64,000 bases of DNA from BOG-931 sp963761525 (GCA_963761525.1 CAVXHG010000007.1:124001-188000), one strand, 5' to 3'. Numbered from the stretch's first letter, positions 18,387 to 28,013 are shown. A program made the numbers and translations. The notes: a model not told the origin generated them from the sequence alone.

Positions 18387-18938
18387 ATGGATCGCAGGCA
18401 CTTGTTGCAAGCCGGCGGTGCGTCGTTGGCGATGGCCGCTGCGACGCCGCTCGCGCTGTTCAATCCGCGCGAGGCGCGGGCGCAGGGCATGCCGTTCAAA
18501 GTTCTTTCGCCCGGCGAGGTCACGACGGTCGAGGCGGTCTCGGATGCGCTGGTCCCGGGCGCGCGCGACGCCGGTGTCTCGCACTATATCGATCATGAGC
18601 TTGCGAGCTCTTCGCCCCGGCTGATGCTTCGCTTCGCCCAACTGCGGGGCCCGATGGCGCCGTACTATCACGGCGCGTTCGCCGCGTTTGCGGCGTCGAT
18701 GACGGCGCAGGGCAACGGCGCATTCGCGTCGCTCTCGCCCGATGCACAGCACACCGTCATCGAGGCGCTGCGCACCGGCACGATCAAGCCGTGGGACGTG
18801 AGCGGCGGCATCATCGCGCCGGTGTTCTACGGCATGATGCGTAATGACGGCGTTGATGTCGTGTACGGCTCCGTCGAAGGCTTCAAGAAGCTCGACATCC
18901 CGTACATGCCCCACATCATGCCGAAAGCGACGTGGTGA
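18387..18938 (+). CDS. Gluconate 2-dehydrogenase subunit 3 family protein
   Basis: A 183-residue protein starting with a Tat-type signal (MDRRHLLQAGG and an Ala-rich core, ending near AREAQ/ARAQ at 33). The mature part matches the small subunit 3 of membrane sugar and alcohol dehydrogenases, with the LSPGEVTTVEAVSDALVPG opening. CGGGAGG sits 9 bases before the ATG. It lies immediately upstream of the GMC flavoprotein, whose own sequence has no signal peptide. The small subunit therefore probably carries the large one through the Tat pathway, as in related dehydrogenases. Confidence 0.82.
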   Translation: MDRRHLLQAGGASLAMAAATPLALFNPREARAQGMPFKVLSPGEVTTVEAVSDALVPGARDAGVSHYIDHELASSSPRLMLRFAQLRGPMAPYYHGAFAAFAASMTAQGNGAFASLSPDAQHTVIEALRTGTIKPWDVSGGIIAPVFYGMMRNDGVDVVYGSVEGFKKLDIPYMPHIMPKATW

Positions 18939-18943
18939 CTTCC

Positions 18944-20557
18944 ATGGCACCTGCAAAGAACATTCATTCAAAGCGTCTGCTTTCAAGGAAAACTCCCGCC
19001 GATACGCACGTCGATGCGGTCGTGGTCGGCTCCGGCGCTGCAGGCGCGCTCGTCGCGGCGAAGCTGGCGGCGAAGGGCAAGAAAGTTGTCATCCTTGAGA
19101 GCGGACGCTCGGTGAAGCCCGAGGATATGATCAGCGCCGACATCTATTCGCGGTCGCTGCACTGGGGCGGCGGCATGGCGGAGCTTGAGGTGGCCTCGCC
19201 GGTGACGATCCGCACCTACTTCTCGTCCGGGTCGCAGACCGGAGGAACGGCGGCGCATCATTACGCTGCGTGGTTCCGCCTGCACGACGAGGACTTCCAC
19301 ATGAAGTCCACGTTCGGTCAGGGCAATGACTGGCCGATCGGTTATGCGGACCTGCGTCCGTACTACGACCGCATCCAGGAGGAAGTCGGCATATCCGGCG
19401 ACGCCAAGGCCGAAGTCTGGCGCCCGGAGGGCGCGCCCTATCCGATGCCGGGGCTGCCGATGTTTCAGTCGGCTCAGGTGCTCAAGCGCGGTTTCGACAA
19501 GCTCGGCTTGCGGACGGCGCCGCTCCCGGTCGCGCTCAATACGCAAGAGTACAAGGGGCGCGCGTCGTGTCTGTACGACGGCTGGTGCGACGCGGGCTGC
19601 CCGATCGGAGCGCTGGCAAACCCGCAGACGATTTATCTGCGCGAAGCCTTCGCGCACGGTGCGACGCTGTTGAATGATGCGCGGGTGACGCGCGTCCTGA
19701 CGACGCCGGACGGCAAGCGCGCGACGGGCGTCGAGTACGTCGACCCCGCCGGCAACAAGCACGTGCAGAACGCCGATCTCGTGGTGCTCGCCGCGCTCAC
19801 GCAGACGCCGCGCATCATGTTCAATTCGTTGACAAGCGCGCATCCGAACGGGCTGTCGAACCGCAACGGGATGGTCGGCAAATACATCCTCGTCCACCCG
19901 ACGCTCAACGTGTACGGCCTGTTCGAGGACGAGACCGATCCTTACCAGGGCGTGAGCATCGGCCTGATGGTCTCGCAAGACGATTACGAGAAAGATCCCA
20001 AGAAGGGCTATCTCGCGAGCTATCAATGGCTGCTGGCGCCTGTGGCGAAGCCCAATGGGCTGAACGGCTTCGCGGGATCGCGGCCCGACATCCACGGCGC
20101 GGCGCTCGATCCGTGGATGAAGCGGGCGGCGAAGCACTTCACCTTCATCCAGATGGTCGGCGAGATGATCGCGCGGCCGGAGAACCGGATCGATATCTCG
20201 AGCGACAAGGACGAATTCGGCCTGCCGATCTCGAAGCTGACGATCGGCTTCACCGATAACGAGCGCGCGCTCTACAATCACGCTTCGGGGGTCGGCAAGT
20301 CGATCCTTAATGCCGCTGCGGCAACCGAAGTGTGGGCGAGCCCGCTCGTCAATCAGCACTTCATGGGCGGTACGATCATGGGCAACGATGCCAACACGTC
20401 GGTGACCGACAGTTACGGCATCACCCACGAGGTCCCGAACGTCATGATCGCCGGTAACACGCTGTTTCCGACCTCAGCCGGGGTCAACCCGACGTTCACG
20501 ACACACGCGATCGCGTTGCGCGCCGTCGAGCACGTCCTCGGGCACTGGCCGGCGTAA
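18944..20557 (+). CDS. GMC family FAD-dependent dehydrogenase
   Basis: A 537-residue GMC oxidoreductase. The FAD-binding motif is VVVGSGAAGALVAAKL near residue 26 and the C-terminal NPTFTTHAIALRAVEH holds the family end motif. The middle CDAGCPIG segment is typical of gluconate or fructose dehydrogenase large subunits. It oxidises a sugar or polyol and needs an electron acceptor. No cytochrome c subunit follows, so electrons must leave by another route. ATG 18944 is chosen; an in-frame GTG at 18932 would overlap the small subunit stop. Confidence 0.85.
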   Translation: MAPAKNIHSKRLLSRKTPADTHVDAVVVGSGAAGALVAAKLAAKGKKVVILESGRSVKPEDMISADIYSRSLHWGGGMAELEVASPVTIRTYFSSGSQTGGTAAHHYAAWFRLHDEDFHMKSTFGQGNDWPIGYADLRPYYDRIQEEVGISGDAKAEVWRPEGAPYPMPGLPMFQSAQVLKRGFDKLGLRTAPLPVALNTQEYKGRASCLYDGWCDAGCPIGALANPQTIYLREAFAHGATLLNDARVTRVLTTPDGKRATGVEYVDPAGNKHVQNADLVVLAALTQTPRIMFNSLTSAHPNGLSNRNGMVGKYILVHPTLNVYGLFEDETDPYQGVSIGLMVSQDDYEKDPKKGYLASYQWLLAPVAKPNGLNGFAGSRPDIHGAALDPWMKRAAKHFTFIQMVGEMIARPENRIDISSDKDEFGLPISKLTIGFTDNERALYNHASGVGKSILNAAAATEVWASPLVNQHFMGGTIMGNDANTSVTDSYGITHEVPNVMIAGNTLFPTSAGVNPTFTTHAIALRAVEHVLGHWPA

Positions 20558-20579
20558 CCGGCGAGTGTCGCCACTTCGG

Positions 20580-20610
20580 CTTGGGCGGACACGTTCATCG
20601 TCCGCTCAAG
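20580..20610. terminator. Hairpin between convergent genes
   Basis: CTTGGGCGGAC and GTCCGCTCAAG pair in 10 of 11 positions around a 9-base loop, in the gap between the convergent GMC and hydroxyacid dehydrogenase genes. There is no T-run on either side, so it may stop transcription in both directions only weakly or protect 3' ends. Confidence 0.45.
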
Positions 20611-20623
20611 CTGCACGTAGGTT

Positions 20624-21625
20624 CTAAAACAGCTTCTTGAGAACCTGCGGGTTGAGGCAGCTTGTCGGCTTTCGGTCCTCGATCAGCGCAAGGACGTTGT
20701 CGACCACCACCTTGGCCATGCCTTCGCGCAGCGACGTGACCGCGCTGCCGAGGTGCGGCGTCAGCACCACGTTCGGCATTTCGACAAGCTCGGGCGAAAC
20801 TTTCGGCTCGGCCTCATAAACGTCGAGGCCGGCGCCGGCGATCTTCTTGTCCTTGAGCGCGCGAACCAGTGCCGCCTCGTCGATCACCGGTCCGCGCGAG
20901 GTATTGATGATGAAGGCCGAGGGCTTCATCAGCGCAAACTCCCGATCGCTCATCAGATGACGCGTTTCCGGCGTGAGCTGCGGATGCAACGAGACAAAAT
21001 CGGCATCGTGCAGGAGCTGATCAAAGCTGCAATACCGCGCCTCGAAATTGCGCTCCAGCTGCACCGGCAAGCGGTTCGGATCGGTGTAGATGATTTTCAT
21101 GTCGAAGCCGTGCGCGCGCCGCGCCATCGCCTGACCGATACGGCCGAAGCCGACCAGGCCAAGGGTCCGGCCGTGCACGCCGCCGCCGGCGAGGTGATTG
21201 GATTGCGAACCGGGATAGACGCCACTGCGAAACAGCTTGTCGCCATGAACGATGTTGCGAGCGACGGCGAGCATCAGTCCGAAACCGAGGTCGGCGGTGG
21301 CATCGGTGACGATCGCCGGGATGTTGGTGACCGGAATGCCGCGTCGCGTCGCTTCGGCAAGATCGATGCGGTCGGCGGTGATGTTCATCGACGACACCGC
21401 CTTGAGGTCCGGATTGGCGGCGAACACCTCGGCATCGACCGTGTCGTGCAACAGCACAATCAGGATGTCGCATTGCTTGACGGCTTCGATCAGCGCCGCC
21501 TTGTCGAGCACGCGGCTTGAATCCGGATTGACAGTGACGTCGGCAACAATGCGCAGCCGCGCCAGAGCGCTTTCGGCGATGGGCTGGGTGACGAAGACGC
21601 GTGGACGACCTGCTTGCTGGTTCAT
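20624..21625 (-). CDS. D-2-hydroxyacid dehydrogenase (NAD-dependent)
   Basis: A 333-residue member of the D-isomer 2-hydroxyacid dehydrogenase family. The Rossmann motif is LVGFGRIGQAMARRA near 155, and the catalytic Arg, Glu and His are in NTSRGPVID, DVYEAEPKV and LTPHLGSAV. It interconverts a 2-hydroxy acid and 2-oxo acid such as glyoxylate or hydroxypyruvate. Its ATG overlaps the stop of the upstream LLM gene by four bases, so they are one operon. The MNQQAGRP opening has no clear Shine-Dalgarno, as expected with coupled translation. Confidence 0.88.
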   Translation of the reverse strand: MNQQAGRPRVFVTQPIAESALARLRIVADVTVNPDSSRVLDKAALIEAVKQCDILIVLLHDTVDAEVFAANPDLKAVSSMNITADRIDLAEATRRGIPVTNIPAIVTDATADLGFGLMLAVARNIVHGDKLFRSGVYPGSQSNHLAGGGVHGRTLGLVGFGRIGQAMARRAHGFDMKIIYTDPNRLPVQLERNFEARYCSFDQLLHDADFVSLHPQLTPETRHLMSDREFALMKPSAFIINTSRGPVIDEAALVRALKDKKIAGAGLDVYEAEPKVSPELVEMPNVVLTPHLGSAVTSLREGMAKVVVDNVLALIEDRKPTSCLNPQVLKKLF

Positions 21626-22710
21626 TTCGCCTTTATAGCCGCGTTGACCTTCGGCAGTACTTTTTCAGCAAGCAGCGTCATCGAGCGTTTGCCGAGCGCC
21701 GGATCGCGCCAATCCTTGCCGGCATAAAGCAGCGTACCGAAGTCGCCGACCTCGTCGCGGAATTTCAGAATTTCGTCGGCGACCTTGTCCGGCGAGCCAT
21801 GGATGATGAGCCGGTCGCAGATGCCGTCGAGCGTTATTTCGCTATCGGGCTGGTCGCGCCGCGTCTTGAACAGTTCGAGGCGGCCGCGTTTCAGCTTGGC
21901 GTAGAGCTGGCTGTAGTAGTAGCGGTAGGGGCTGTTGGAGTCGGTCACGTAAGCTTTCGCGGTTTTATCGTCGTCGGCGACGAAGATGCTTTTCGCCACG
22001 CGCCAGTTTGCCGGATCGGCGTTGCGGCCAGCGCGCTCGCAGCCTTCCACATATTTGGGCCAATGGCTCTTGACCCATTGCGGCATCAGGAAGTTCGCGG
22101 AAATTGGATCCCAGCCGCGCGCGGCGGCTTCCGTCACGCCCTTCGAGAACGGCGCCACGGCCGTCACAACGATCGGCGGATGCGGCTTTTGCAGCGGCTT
22201 TGGCAGGAAGCCCTGGCCGATGTCCAGCATCGCCTGCTGTTCGATCTTGATGTTCCAGTACTTGCCTTCGATGTTGTAAGGCGGATCGCTCTGCCAGATT
22301 TTCAGCACCGCATTGATCGCCTCGAGGAACATGGCGTTGCGGTCGGCATCGAGGTTGCCGAAGGCTTCCGCGTCCGACAGCAGGCCGCCGGGGCTGATGC
22401 CGAAGATGAAGCGGCCGTCGAGCATGTGATCGAGCATCGCGATCTGGGACGCGGTCGCGGCCGGATGCGCATTCGGCATATTGATGGTGCCGGTGCCGAG
22501 CTTGATGGTTTTGGTGGCGTCGATCAGGCTTGCGATGAATACCGCGCAGGAGGTGATGTTCTCGGCGCGGTCGGTGGCGTGTTCACCGACATAGGCTTCG
22601 ACGTAGCCAAGCTTGTCGGCGAGCAGGAAGGCTTCGCGGTCTTCACGCAGCGATTGCCGCCAATCCTTGTTCAGCGGATGGATCGGCATCGTGAAGAAGC
22701 CGAGCTTCAT
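21622..22710 (-). CDS. LLM class flavin-dependent oxidoreductase
   Basis: A 362-residue bacterial luciferase-like monooxygenase, recognised from MKLGFFTMPIHP at the start, YVGEHATDRAEN near 48, and HMLDGRFIFGISPGGLLSD around 103. Such enzymes use reduced flavin and oxygen on many substrates. The ATG at 22710 is preferred to one seven codons upstream because GGGGACA lies in the right place. It is divergent from the LysR gene, which may regulate it, and leads straight into the hydroxyacid dehydrogenase. Confidence 0.88.
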   Translation of the reverse strand: MKLGFFTMPIHPLNKDWRQSLREDREAFLLADKLGYVEAYVGEHATDRAENITSCAVFIASLIDATKTIKLGTGTINMPNAHPAATASQIAMLDHMLDGRFIFGISPGGLLSDAEAFGNLDADRNAMFLEAINAVLKIWQSDPPYNIEGKYWNIKIEQQAMLDIGQGFLPKPLQKPHPPIVVTAVAPFSKGVTEAAARGWDPISANFLMPQWVKSHWPKYVEGCERAGRNADPANWRVAKSIFVADDDKTAKAYVTDSNSPYRYYYSQLYAKLKRGRLELFKTRRDQPDSEITLDGICDRLIIHGSPDKVADEILKFRDEVGDFGTLLYAGKDWRDPALGKRSMTLLAEKVLPKVNAAIKAK

Positions 22711-22808
22711 TGTGTCCCCGTGACGAATCACCGGCCCCGCGCGGGTTTACCAACCATCGCCTTCTCAGCCGAATTAATATATTGTGGGTCAAGTCATCAG
22801 GATTTCTA

Positions 22809-23781
22809 ATGACTGAAATTGCGCTTCGGCAAATCAGGGCGGTGATCGCGGTGTGCGAGGAGGGCTCGTTCACCCGCGCCGCCGTGCGCGAGAACTCGAC
22901 GCAGTCGGGTATTTCCCAGCACGTCGCTACGGTAGAACGCAGCCTCGGCGTCAAACTGTTTGAACGCTCGGTCTCGGGCGTTAAGCCGACGCCGGCAGGC
23001 TGGCGCTACTACAAGCGCTGCCTCGATGCGGTCAGCCAGATTGCGAGCGCCAACGACGAAGTGCGCGCCTTTGCCGCCCGCGTCAGCGGCGATCTGCGCG
23101 TTGGCCTGATACCGACGCTGACGCGCGCGGTGTTGACGCCCGCGCTGGATACGTTCGTGCGGCTTTATCCCGATGTCCGCATGCACGTTGTCGAGGGCTA
23201 TAGCGCGACGCTCACCGAGATGGTTCAGAACGGCGATCTCGACTTTGCCGTGGTTCCGGCGACCGAAGGCCGTATCGGTTTGAAGACCCGGCTGATTGCG
23301 CGCGATCGCGAGATGCTGGTGTCGAATGTCTCGCGCGGGCTCAAGCCGTTTGAGCCCATCCGCCTGAAGGATTGCGGGCCGCTGAAAATTCTGCTGCCCG
23401 GCCGTACCAACGTCCGCCGCCGCAATATAGAGGTGTATTTCGAAACCCACGGCATCGAGGTCGAGGCCATCATCGAAATGGACGCGATGATCGGCACCAT
23501 GCAGTTCGTGCGTCTCACCGATTGGGTGGCGATCCTGTCAGGCCTGATTTGTTATGCCGACATCGGGCGCGACATGGGGCGCGTCACCTCGCCGATCGAG
23601 GATCCGCCCCTGATCGCCGAATTCGTGGTGATTTCGCCGGCGCGAAAAATGCTCTCGAACTCAGGCCGAGCTGTTCCTGCAAATCTTCGAGGCCGAGATT
23701 GCGCGGATACAGGAAGTCTGGGCGCAAACCATTCCGCCGGCGGTCTATCCGGTCAGGCGGCGGCGCGCCTCGTCACGCTAG
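22809..23781 (+). CDS. LysR family transcriptional regulator, frameshifted
   Basis: About 323 residues after correcting one extra A near 23657. The N-terminal HTH is clear (FTRAAVRENSTQSGISQHV), followed by the effector-binding domain. Without correction the frame loses sense after SPARKMLS; in the shifted frame it continues TQAELFLQIFEAEIARIQEVW to a stop at 23781. AGGA lies 9 bases before ATG 22809. It is divergent from the LLM/hydroxyacid dehydrogenase operon with a 98-base gap, the usual arrangement for a LysR regulator and its target. Confidence 0.84.
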
Positions 23782-23906
23782 CGGGTGCCGGATAGCGGTC
23801 CGCCTGCGGCCCTCAACCGCCGCCGGCAAATGTGCTGCGACTTAATGCCTAAGAGACTATATATTCTATCTTTCCTGCGACGGGCCTATTGAGCCCTCGT
23901 CGAATT

Positions 23907-23959
23907 CGAAAGCGGCGATTTAAAGCTGCGATCCGAAGTTGCGATTCAAAGCTGTGATT
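23907..23959. repeat. Tandem array of about four 13-bp units upstream of ilvD
   Basis: Consecutive units read CGAAAGCGGCGATT, TAAAGCTGCGATC, CGAAGTTGCGATT and CAAAGCTGTGATT. The last ends 17 bases before the ilvD start. Units of 13 bp do not match the helical repeat, so binding of one protein to one face is unlikely; it may be slippage debris in the leader. Confidence 0.55.
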
Positions 23960-23976
23960 CTTGGAGTTTAAAAGTC

Positions 23977-25821
23977 ATGCCCGCCTATCGTTCCCGAACC
24001 ACCACCCATGGCCGCAACATGGCCGGCGCACGCGGGCTGTGGCGCGCCACGGGCATGAAGGACGCCGATTTCGGCAAGCCGATCATCGCCATCGCCAACA
24101 GCTTTACCCAGTTCGTGCCCGGCCACGTCCATCTGAAAGATCTCGGCCAGATGGTGGCGCGCGAGATCGAGGCCGCAGGCGGCGTCGCCAAGGAGTTCAA
24201 CACCATTGCGGTGGATGACGGCATCGCCATGGGCCATGACGGAATGCTCTATTCGCTGCCGTCGCGCGAACTGATCGCCGACAGCGTTGAATACATGGTC
24301 AACGCCCATTGCGCGGATGCGCTGGTCTGCATTTCCAATTGCGACAAGATCACCCCCGGCATGCTGATGGCCAGCATGCGTCTCAACATCCCCAGTGTGT
24401 TCGTCTCCGGCGGACCGATGGAGGCCGGCAAGGTGGTGGTGAAGGGCGTGGAGCGGGCCGTGGACCTGATCGACGCCATGGTCGTCGCCGCCGACGACAG
24501 CTACACCGACGAAGAGGTGAAGACCTACGAGCGTTCGGCTTGCCCGACCTGCGGCTCATGCTCCGGCATGTTCACGGCCAATTCCATGAATTGCCTCACC
24601 GAGGCGCTGGGCCTTTCGCTGCCAGGCAATGGTTCGGTGCTGGCCACCCACGCGGATCGTGAGAAATTGTTCCGCGAGGCCGGACATCTGATCGTCGATC
24701 TCGCCCGCCGCTGGTACGAGCAGGACGATGCCACCGCCCTGCCGCGCGGCATCGCGAGCTTCAAGGCGTTCGAGAATGCGATGAGCCTGGATATCGCCAT
24801 GGGCGGCTCCACTAACACGGTGCTGCACCTGCTGGCCGCCGCCCAGGAAGGGCAGGTGGATTTCACCATGGCCGATATCGACCGGCTGTCCCGCCGGGTG
24901 CCGTGTCTTTGCAAGGTCGCGCCGGTGAAGAGCGATGTGCACGTGGAAGACGTGCACCGTGCCGGCGGCATCATGGCGATCCTGGGCGAGATGGATCGCG
25001 CCGGACTGATCGATACGTCGCTCCCCACCGTGCACACCGCAACACTGGGTGAGGCGCTGAACCGCTGGGATATCATGCGCACCAAAAGCGACGCGGTGAA
25101 AACCTTCTATCGCGCCGCGCCCGGCGGCGTGCCGACCCAGGTGGCGTTCAGCCAGTCCGCGCGCTGGGAGGAGCTTGATACCGATCGCCAGAGCGGCGTG
25201 ATCCGTGACGCGGCGCATCCGTTCTCCAAGGATGGTGGCTTGGCGGTGCTGTTCGGCAATCTGGCGCCGGAAGGCTGCATCGTGAAAACCGCCGGCGTCG
25301 ATGAGAGCATCCTCACCTTTCGCGGCATTGCGCGTGTGTATGAGAGTCAGGATTCCTCCGTTTCCGGAATCCTGAGCGGCGAGGTCAAGGCAGGCGAGAT
25401 TGTCGTCATCCGCTACGAGGGGCCGAAGGGCGGGCCGGGGATGCAGGAGATGCTGTACCCGACCAGCTATCTGAAATCGAAAGGGCTGGGGAAAGCCTGC
25501 GCGTTGATCACCGATGGCCGTTTCTCCGGCGGTACCTCGGGTCTCTCGATCGGCCATGTCTCGCCGGAAGCGGCGGAAGGCGGCATGATCGGACTGGTGG
25601 AAACCGGCGATGAGATCCTGATCGATATCCCGAACCGGGAGATCACGCTGCAGGTGAGCGATGCGATGCTGGCCGAACGCCGCGCGGCGATGGATGCCAA
25701 AGGCTGGAAGCCCGCGGAAATCCGAAAACGAAATGTGACTCCGGCGCTGCGGGCCTATGCCGCGATGACGACGAACGCTGCCCGCGGCGCCGTGCGCGAC
25801 GTGAGCCAGGTTGAAAACTGA
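23977..25821 (+). CDS. ilvD: Dihydroxy-acid dehydratase
   Basis: A 614-residue protein, close to the usual 610-620 of the long IlvD form. It shows the Fe-S cluster cysteines in ISNCDKITPGM and CPTCGSCSGMFTANSMN, and the opening TTHGRNMAGARGLWRATG is highly conserved. The enzyme dehydrates 2,3-dihydroxy-isovalerate and its methylvalerate analogue to the 2-oxo acids in valine and isoleucine synthesis. The start is supported by length and GGAG upstream. No other ilv gene is nearby. It is read in the same direction as the following TRAP binding-protein gene, 26 bases away. Confidence 0.95.
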   Translation: MPAYRSRTTTHGRNMAGARGLWRATGMKDADFGKPIIAIANSFTQFVPGHVHLKDLGQMVAREIEAAGGVAKEFNTIAVDDGIAMGHDGMLYSLPSRELIADSVEYMVNAHCADALVCISNCDKITPGMLMASMRLNIPSVFVSGGPMEAGKVVVKGVERAVDLIDAMVVAADDSYTDEEVKTYERSACPTCGSCSGMFTANSMNCLTEALGLSLPGNGSVLATHADREKLFREAGHLIVDLARRWYEQDDATALPRGIASFKAFENAMSLDIAMGGSTNTVLHLLAAAQEGQVDFTMADIDRLSRRVPCLCKVAPVKSDVHVEDVHRAGGIMAILGEMDRAGLIDTSLPTVHTATLGEALNRWDIMRTKSDAVKTFYRAAPGGVPTQVAFSQSARWEELDTDRQSGVIRDAAHPFSKDGGLAVLFGNLAPEGCIVKTAGVDESILTFRGIARVYESQDSSVSGILSGEVKAGEIVVIRYEGPKGGPGMQEMLYPTSYLKSKGLGKACALITDGRFSGGTSGLSIGHVSPEAAEGGMIGLVETGDEILIDIPNREITLQVSDAMLAERRAAMDAKGWKPAEIRKRNVTPALRAYAAMTTNAARGAVRDVSQVEN

Positions 25822-25847
25822 TCAGCGGCTGCGCCGGGCAACTCGCA

Positions 25848-26927
25848 ATGAGCAACATCACACGCCGCCGTCTGGCCTCCGGCACCGTCGCCGCACTCGC
25901 GGGCTCGGTTGCCGCGCCGGCGCTGGCGCAAAGCGACAAGCTCCGCTGGCGGATGGTGACGTCGTGGCCGAAACGCCTGCCGGGTCCCGGCATGTCGGCG
26001 GAACGGATCGCCGAACGGATTGCCTCGCTGTCCGGCGGCCGGCTTGAAATAACGGTGTCGGCGGCGGGCGAAATCGTCCCGGCGTTCGAGGTGCTCGACG
26101 CGGTCGGCTCGGGCGTCGCCGAGATGGGGCATACCGCGGCGTTCTATTGGCAGGGCAAAGAGCCGGCGGCGGCGTTCTTCACGACGGTGCCGTTCGGATT
26201 GCTGCCGAACGAGCACGTCGCCTGGGTCGATGCCGGCGGCGGGCAGGCGTTGTGGGACGAGCTTTATGCGCCGTTCGGGGTGAAGCCGTTCATGGGCGGC
26301 AACACCGGCGTCTGCATGGGCGGCTGGTTCCGCCGCGAGATCAAAAGCAACGACGACGTGAAGGGCCTGAAAATCCGCTCGCTCGGTCTCGGCGGCGAGG
26401 TCTATCGCCGGCTCGGCGCCATTCCGCAGACCACGTCGCCCGGCGAAATTCTGGTCGCGCTGCAATCCGGCGTGATCGACGGCGCCGAATTCGTCGGCCC
26501 GGGCTCCGATATCGCGCTCGGGCTTTATCGCTTTGCGCCGTTCTATTACAGCCCGGGATTCAACAAGCCGAACGGCACCGGCGAATGCATTGTCGCGCTG
26601 AAGGCCTGGCAATCGCTCGACGACGAGATGAAAGCGATCGTCACCCATGCCTGCGCGGCGGAGGCGTCCTTTGCGCTTGCGGAAATGGAACGCCTCAATA
26701 TCGAGGCGCTCGCGATCATGAAATCGCGCAACAACGTACAGCTCCGCACTTTTCCTGCAGACCTCGTCAACGCAGCCCGCACCACCGCGAACGACGTGCT
26801 GAACGATCTTGCCGGCAAGAGCCCCGGGGCACAAAAAGTCCACAACTCCTACATGGCATTTCGGGACAAGGTCGCAGCCTGGTCGCGGATTTCGACGCAG
26901 GCGATGCTGGAAGCGCGGGGAGGGTGA
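25848..26927 (+). CDS. TRAP transporter solute-binding protein (DctP family)
   Basis: A 359-residue periplasmic binding protein with a Tat-like signal (SNITRRRLASGTVAAL, ending PALAQ near 28). The body is TRAP-type, with LRWRMVTSWPKRLPGP at the mature start and FYYSPGFNKPNGTGE near 226. The WPK-type opening is typical of the subgroup that binds alpha-keto and aromatic acids. The DctQ and DctM membrane partners are not in the window. A short, internally deleted copy of part of this gene is seen at 31499-31613. Confidence 0.88.
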   Translation: MSNITRRRLASGTVAALAGSVAAPALAQSDKLRWRMVTSWPKRLPGPGMSAERIAERIASLSGGRLEITVSAAGEIVPAFEVLDAVGSGVAEMGHTAAFYWQGKEPAAAFFTTVPFGLLPNEHVAWVDAGGGQALWDELYAPFGVKPFMGGNTGVCMGGWFRREIKSNDDVKGLKIRSLGLGGEVYRRLGAIPQTTSPGEILVALQSGVIDGAEFVGPGSDIALGLYRFAPFYYSPGFNKPNGTGECIVALKAWQSLDDEMKAIVTHACAAEASFALAEMERLNIEALAIMKSRNNVQLRTFPADLVNAARTTANDVLNDLAGKSPGAQKVHNSYMAFRDKVAAWSRISTQAMLEARGG

Positions 26928-27026
26928 ACACCCCCGTTGTTGCGAGCGAACCCTTAATACGAGGGCGTGGAACTCGAGATAGAAGTCTGCCTGTAAGCCG
27001 ATTGTCGCGCGCATCGACCGTCGCGA

Positions 27027-28013
27027 TTAGTCGAGCCGAATACCATACGTCAGCGCGTCCCATTCCGCCTGGGTGCGCAGCTGCAAGCCGAGGGTCCGGT
27101 AGTCGACGCGAAGATAACCGTCCTCTCCCATCACGACGGCATTCGGGGCTTTCTCCGCTACCTCCTGCGCCATCACGCCGACATAGACCGTGTCGCTCCA
27201 CAGGTAGCGATAGCGGTACAGCGTGAGGCCGTCGTCGAGTTGGCCGATCCGCATGATGTCGTGCTTGAGCCGAATGTCGGAAATAACGGTCGGCTGCGCC
27301 AAATAACTGGCGCTGGTCTTGTTGCCCCAATCGCCGCCGGCCTGACCGCCGATGTAGTTGCCTTCCCACGGGGCGTGCGGCCCTTTATCGTCCGGCGCAA
27401 ACAGCCAGCTCACGCCGAATGTCACCGCCTGCAGTTGCGCGTGGACGTTCCCGCTGGTGACCGCAGGGCCAAAACCGAGCGTCGGCGTCGAGAAGCCGAC
27501 GTTTCCGAGATCGACATACAGATAGTTCAGGCTGAAGATCACGTTCGGCGAATACTTGTATTCGATACCGCCGCCGCCGGCCCAGCCGATGCGCGAGTCG
27601 TTGGTCTGCGCGCTGAACGTGACTCAAGGTGAGGTTATGGTGCTGCTGGTATCGACATTGCCGTAGGCGAGACCGCCGGTGCCATAGAACAGGACGGGTC
27701 CTGCCGCCCAGCCAAGACGGCCGCGCAACGTGCCGAAATATTCGATGTTGGCGTCGGTGTTGGCGACCGGCGCAGGAACGATCGCCCCCTGGAGTACCGT
27801 ATTGAAATCGGTCTTGAGCGCCGTGCCCGAGAAATCCGTCTCGATCCCGTAGACGACCGAACCGCTCTGCCAGTTATGGCCTGCATGAACGCCAGCGAGC
27901 CAACTGCTTGAGCTCCCCGAACCTGCGCCGGTGGATGACACGACCTGTGCGAATGCCGCCGATCCCGGCAGTATCAGCAACGCAGCGACAGCGGCGGGAA
28001 TCGTGATCTTCAT
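27027..28013 (-). CDS. Outer-membrane beta-barrel protein with C-terminal S74-like domain, in-frame stop
   Basis: The reading frame from 28013 has a signal peptide (cleavage near AFAQ, residue 23) and a porin-like barrel (GVHAGHNWQSGSVVYGIE, then YFGTLRGRLGWA). A TGA at 27624-27626 interrupts it after TSSTITSP, but the same frame resumes VTFSAQTNDSRIGWAGGG with further barrel strands to GVSWLF. The last 100 residues hold SDIRLKHDIMRIG and GVMAQEV, the pattern of the peptidase-S74 intramolecular chaperone seen on phage tail proteins. So the gene is an unusual fusion, now with a nonsense codon or two compensating errors. Its total span is about 328 codons. Confidence 0.68.

Noticed and set aside
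18983..20428. 481-residue reverse open frame opposite the GMC dehydrogenase
   Set aside because: Composition is that of an antisense frame and the forward strand carries clear FAD motifs.
23907..23959. CRISPR-like array upstream of ilvD
   Set aside because: Units are 13 bp, diverged and without spacers, and no cas gene is present.
25755..27014. 419-residue reverse open frame opposite the DctP gene
   Set aside because: Antisense shadow; the forward product is a well-recognised TRAP binding protein.
27624..27626. TGA read as selenocysteine in the barrel protein
   Set aside because: No downstream stem-loop of the SECIS kind and no reason for selenocysteine in a porin-like strand.
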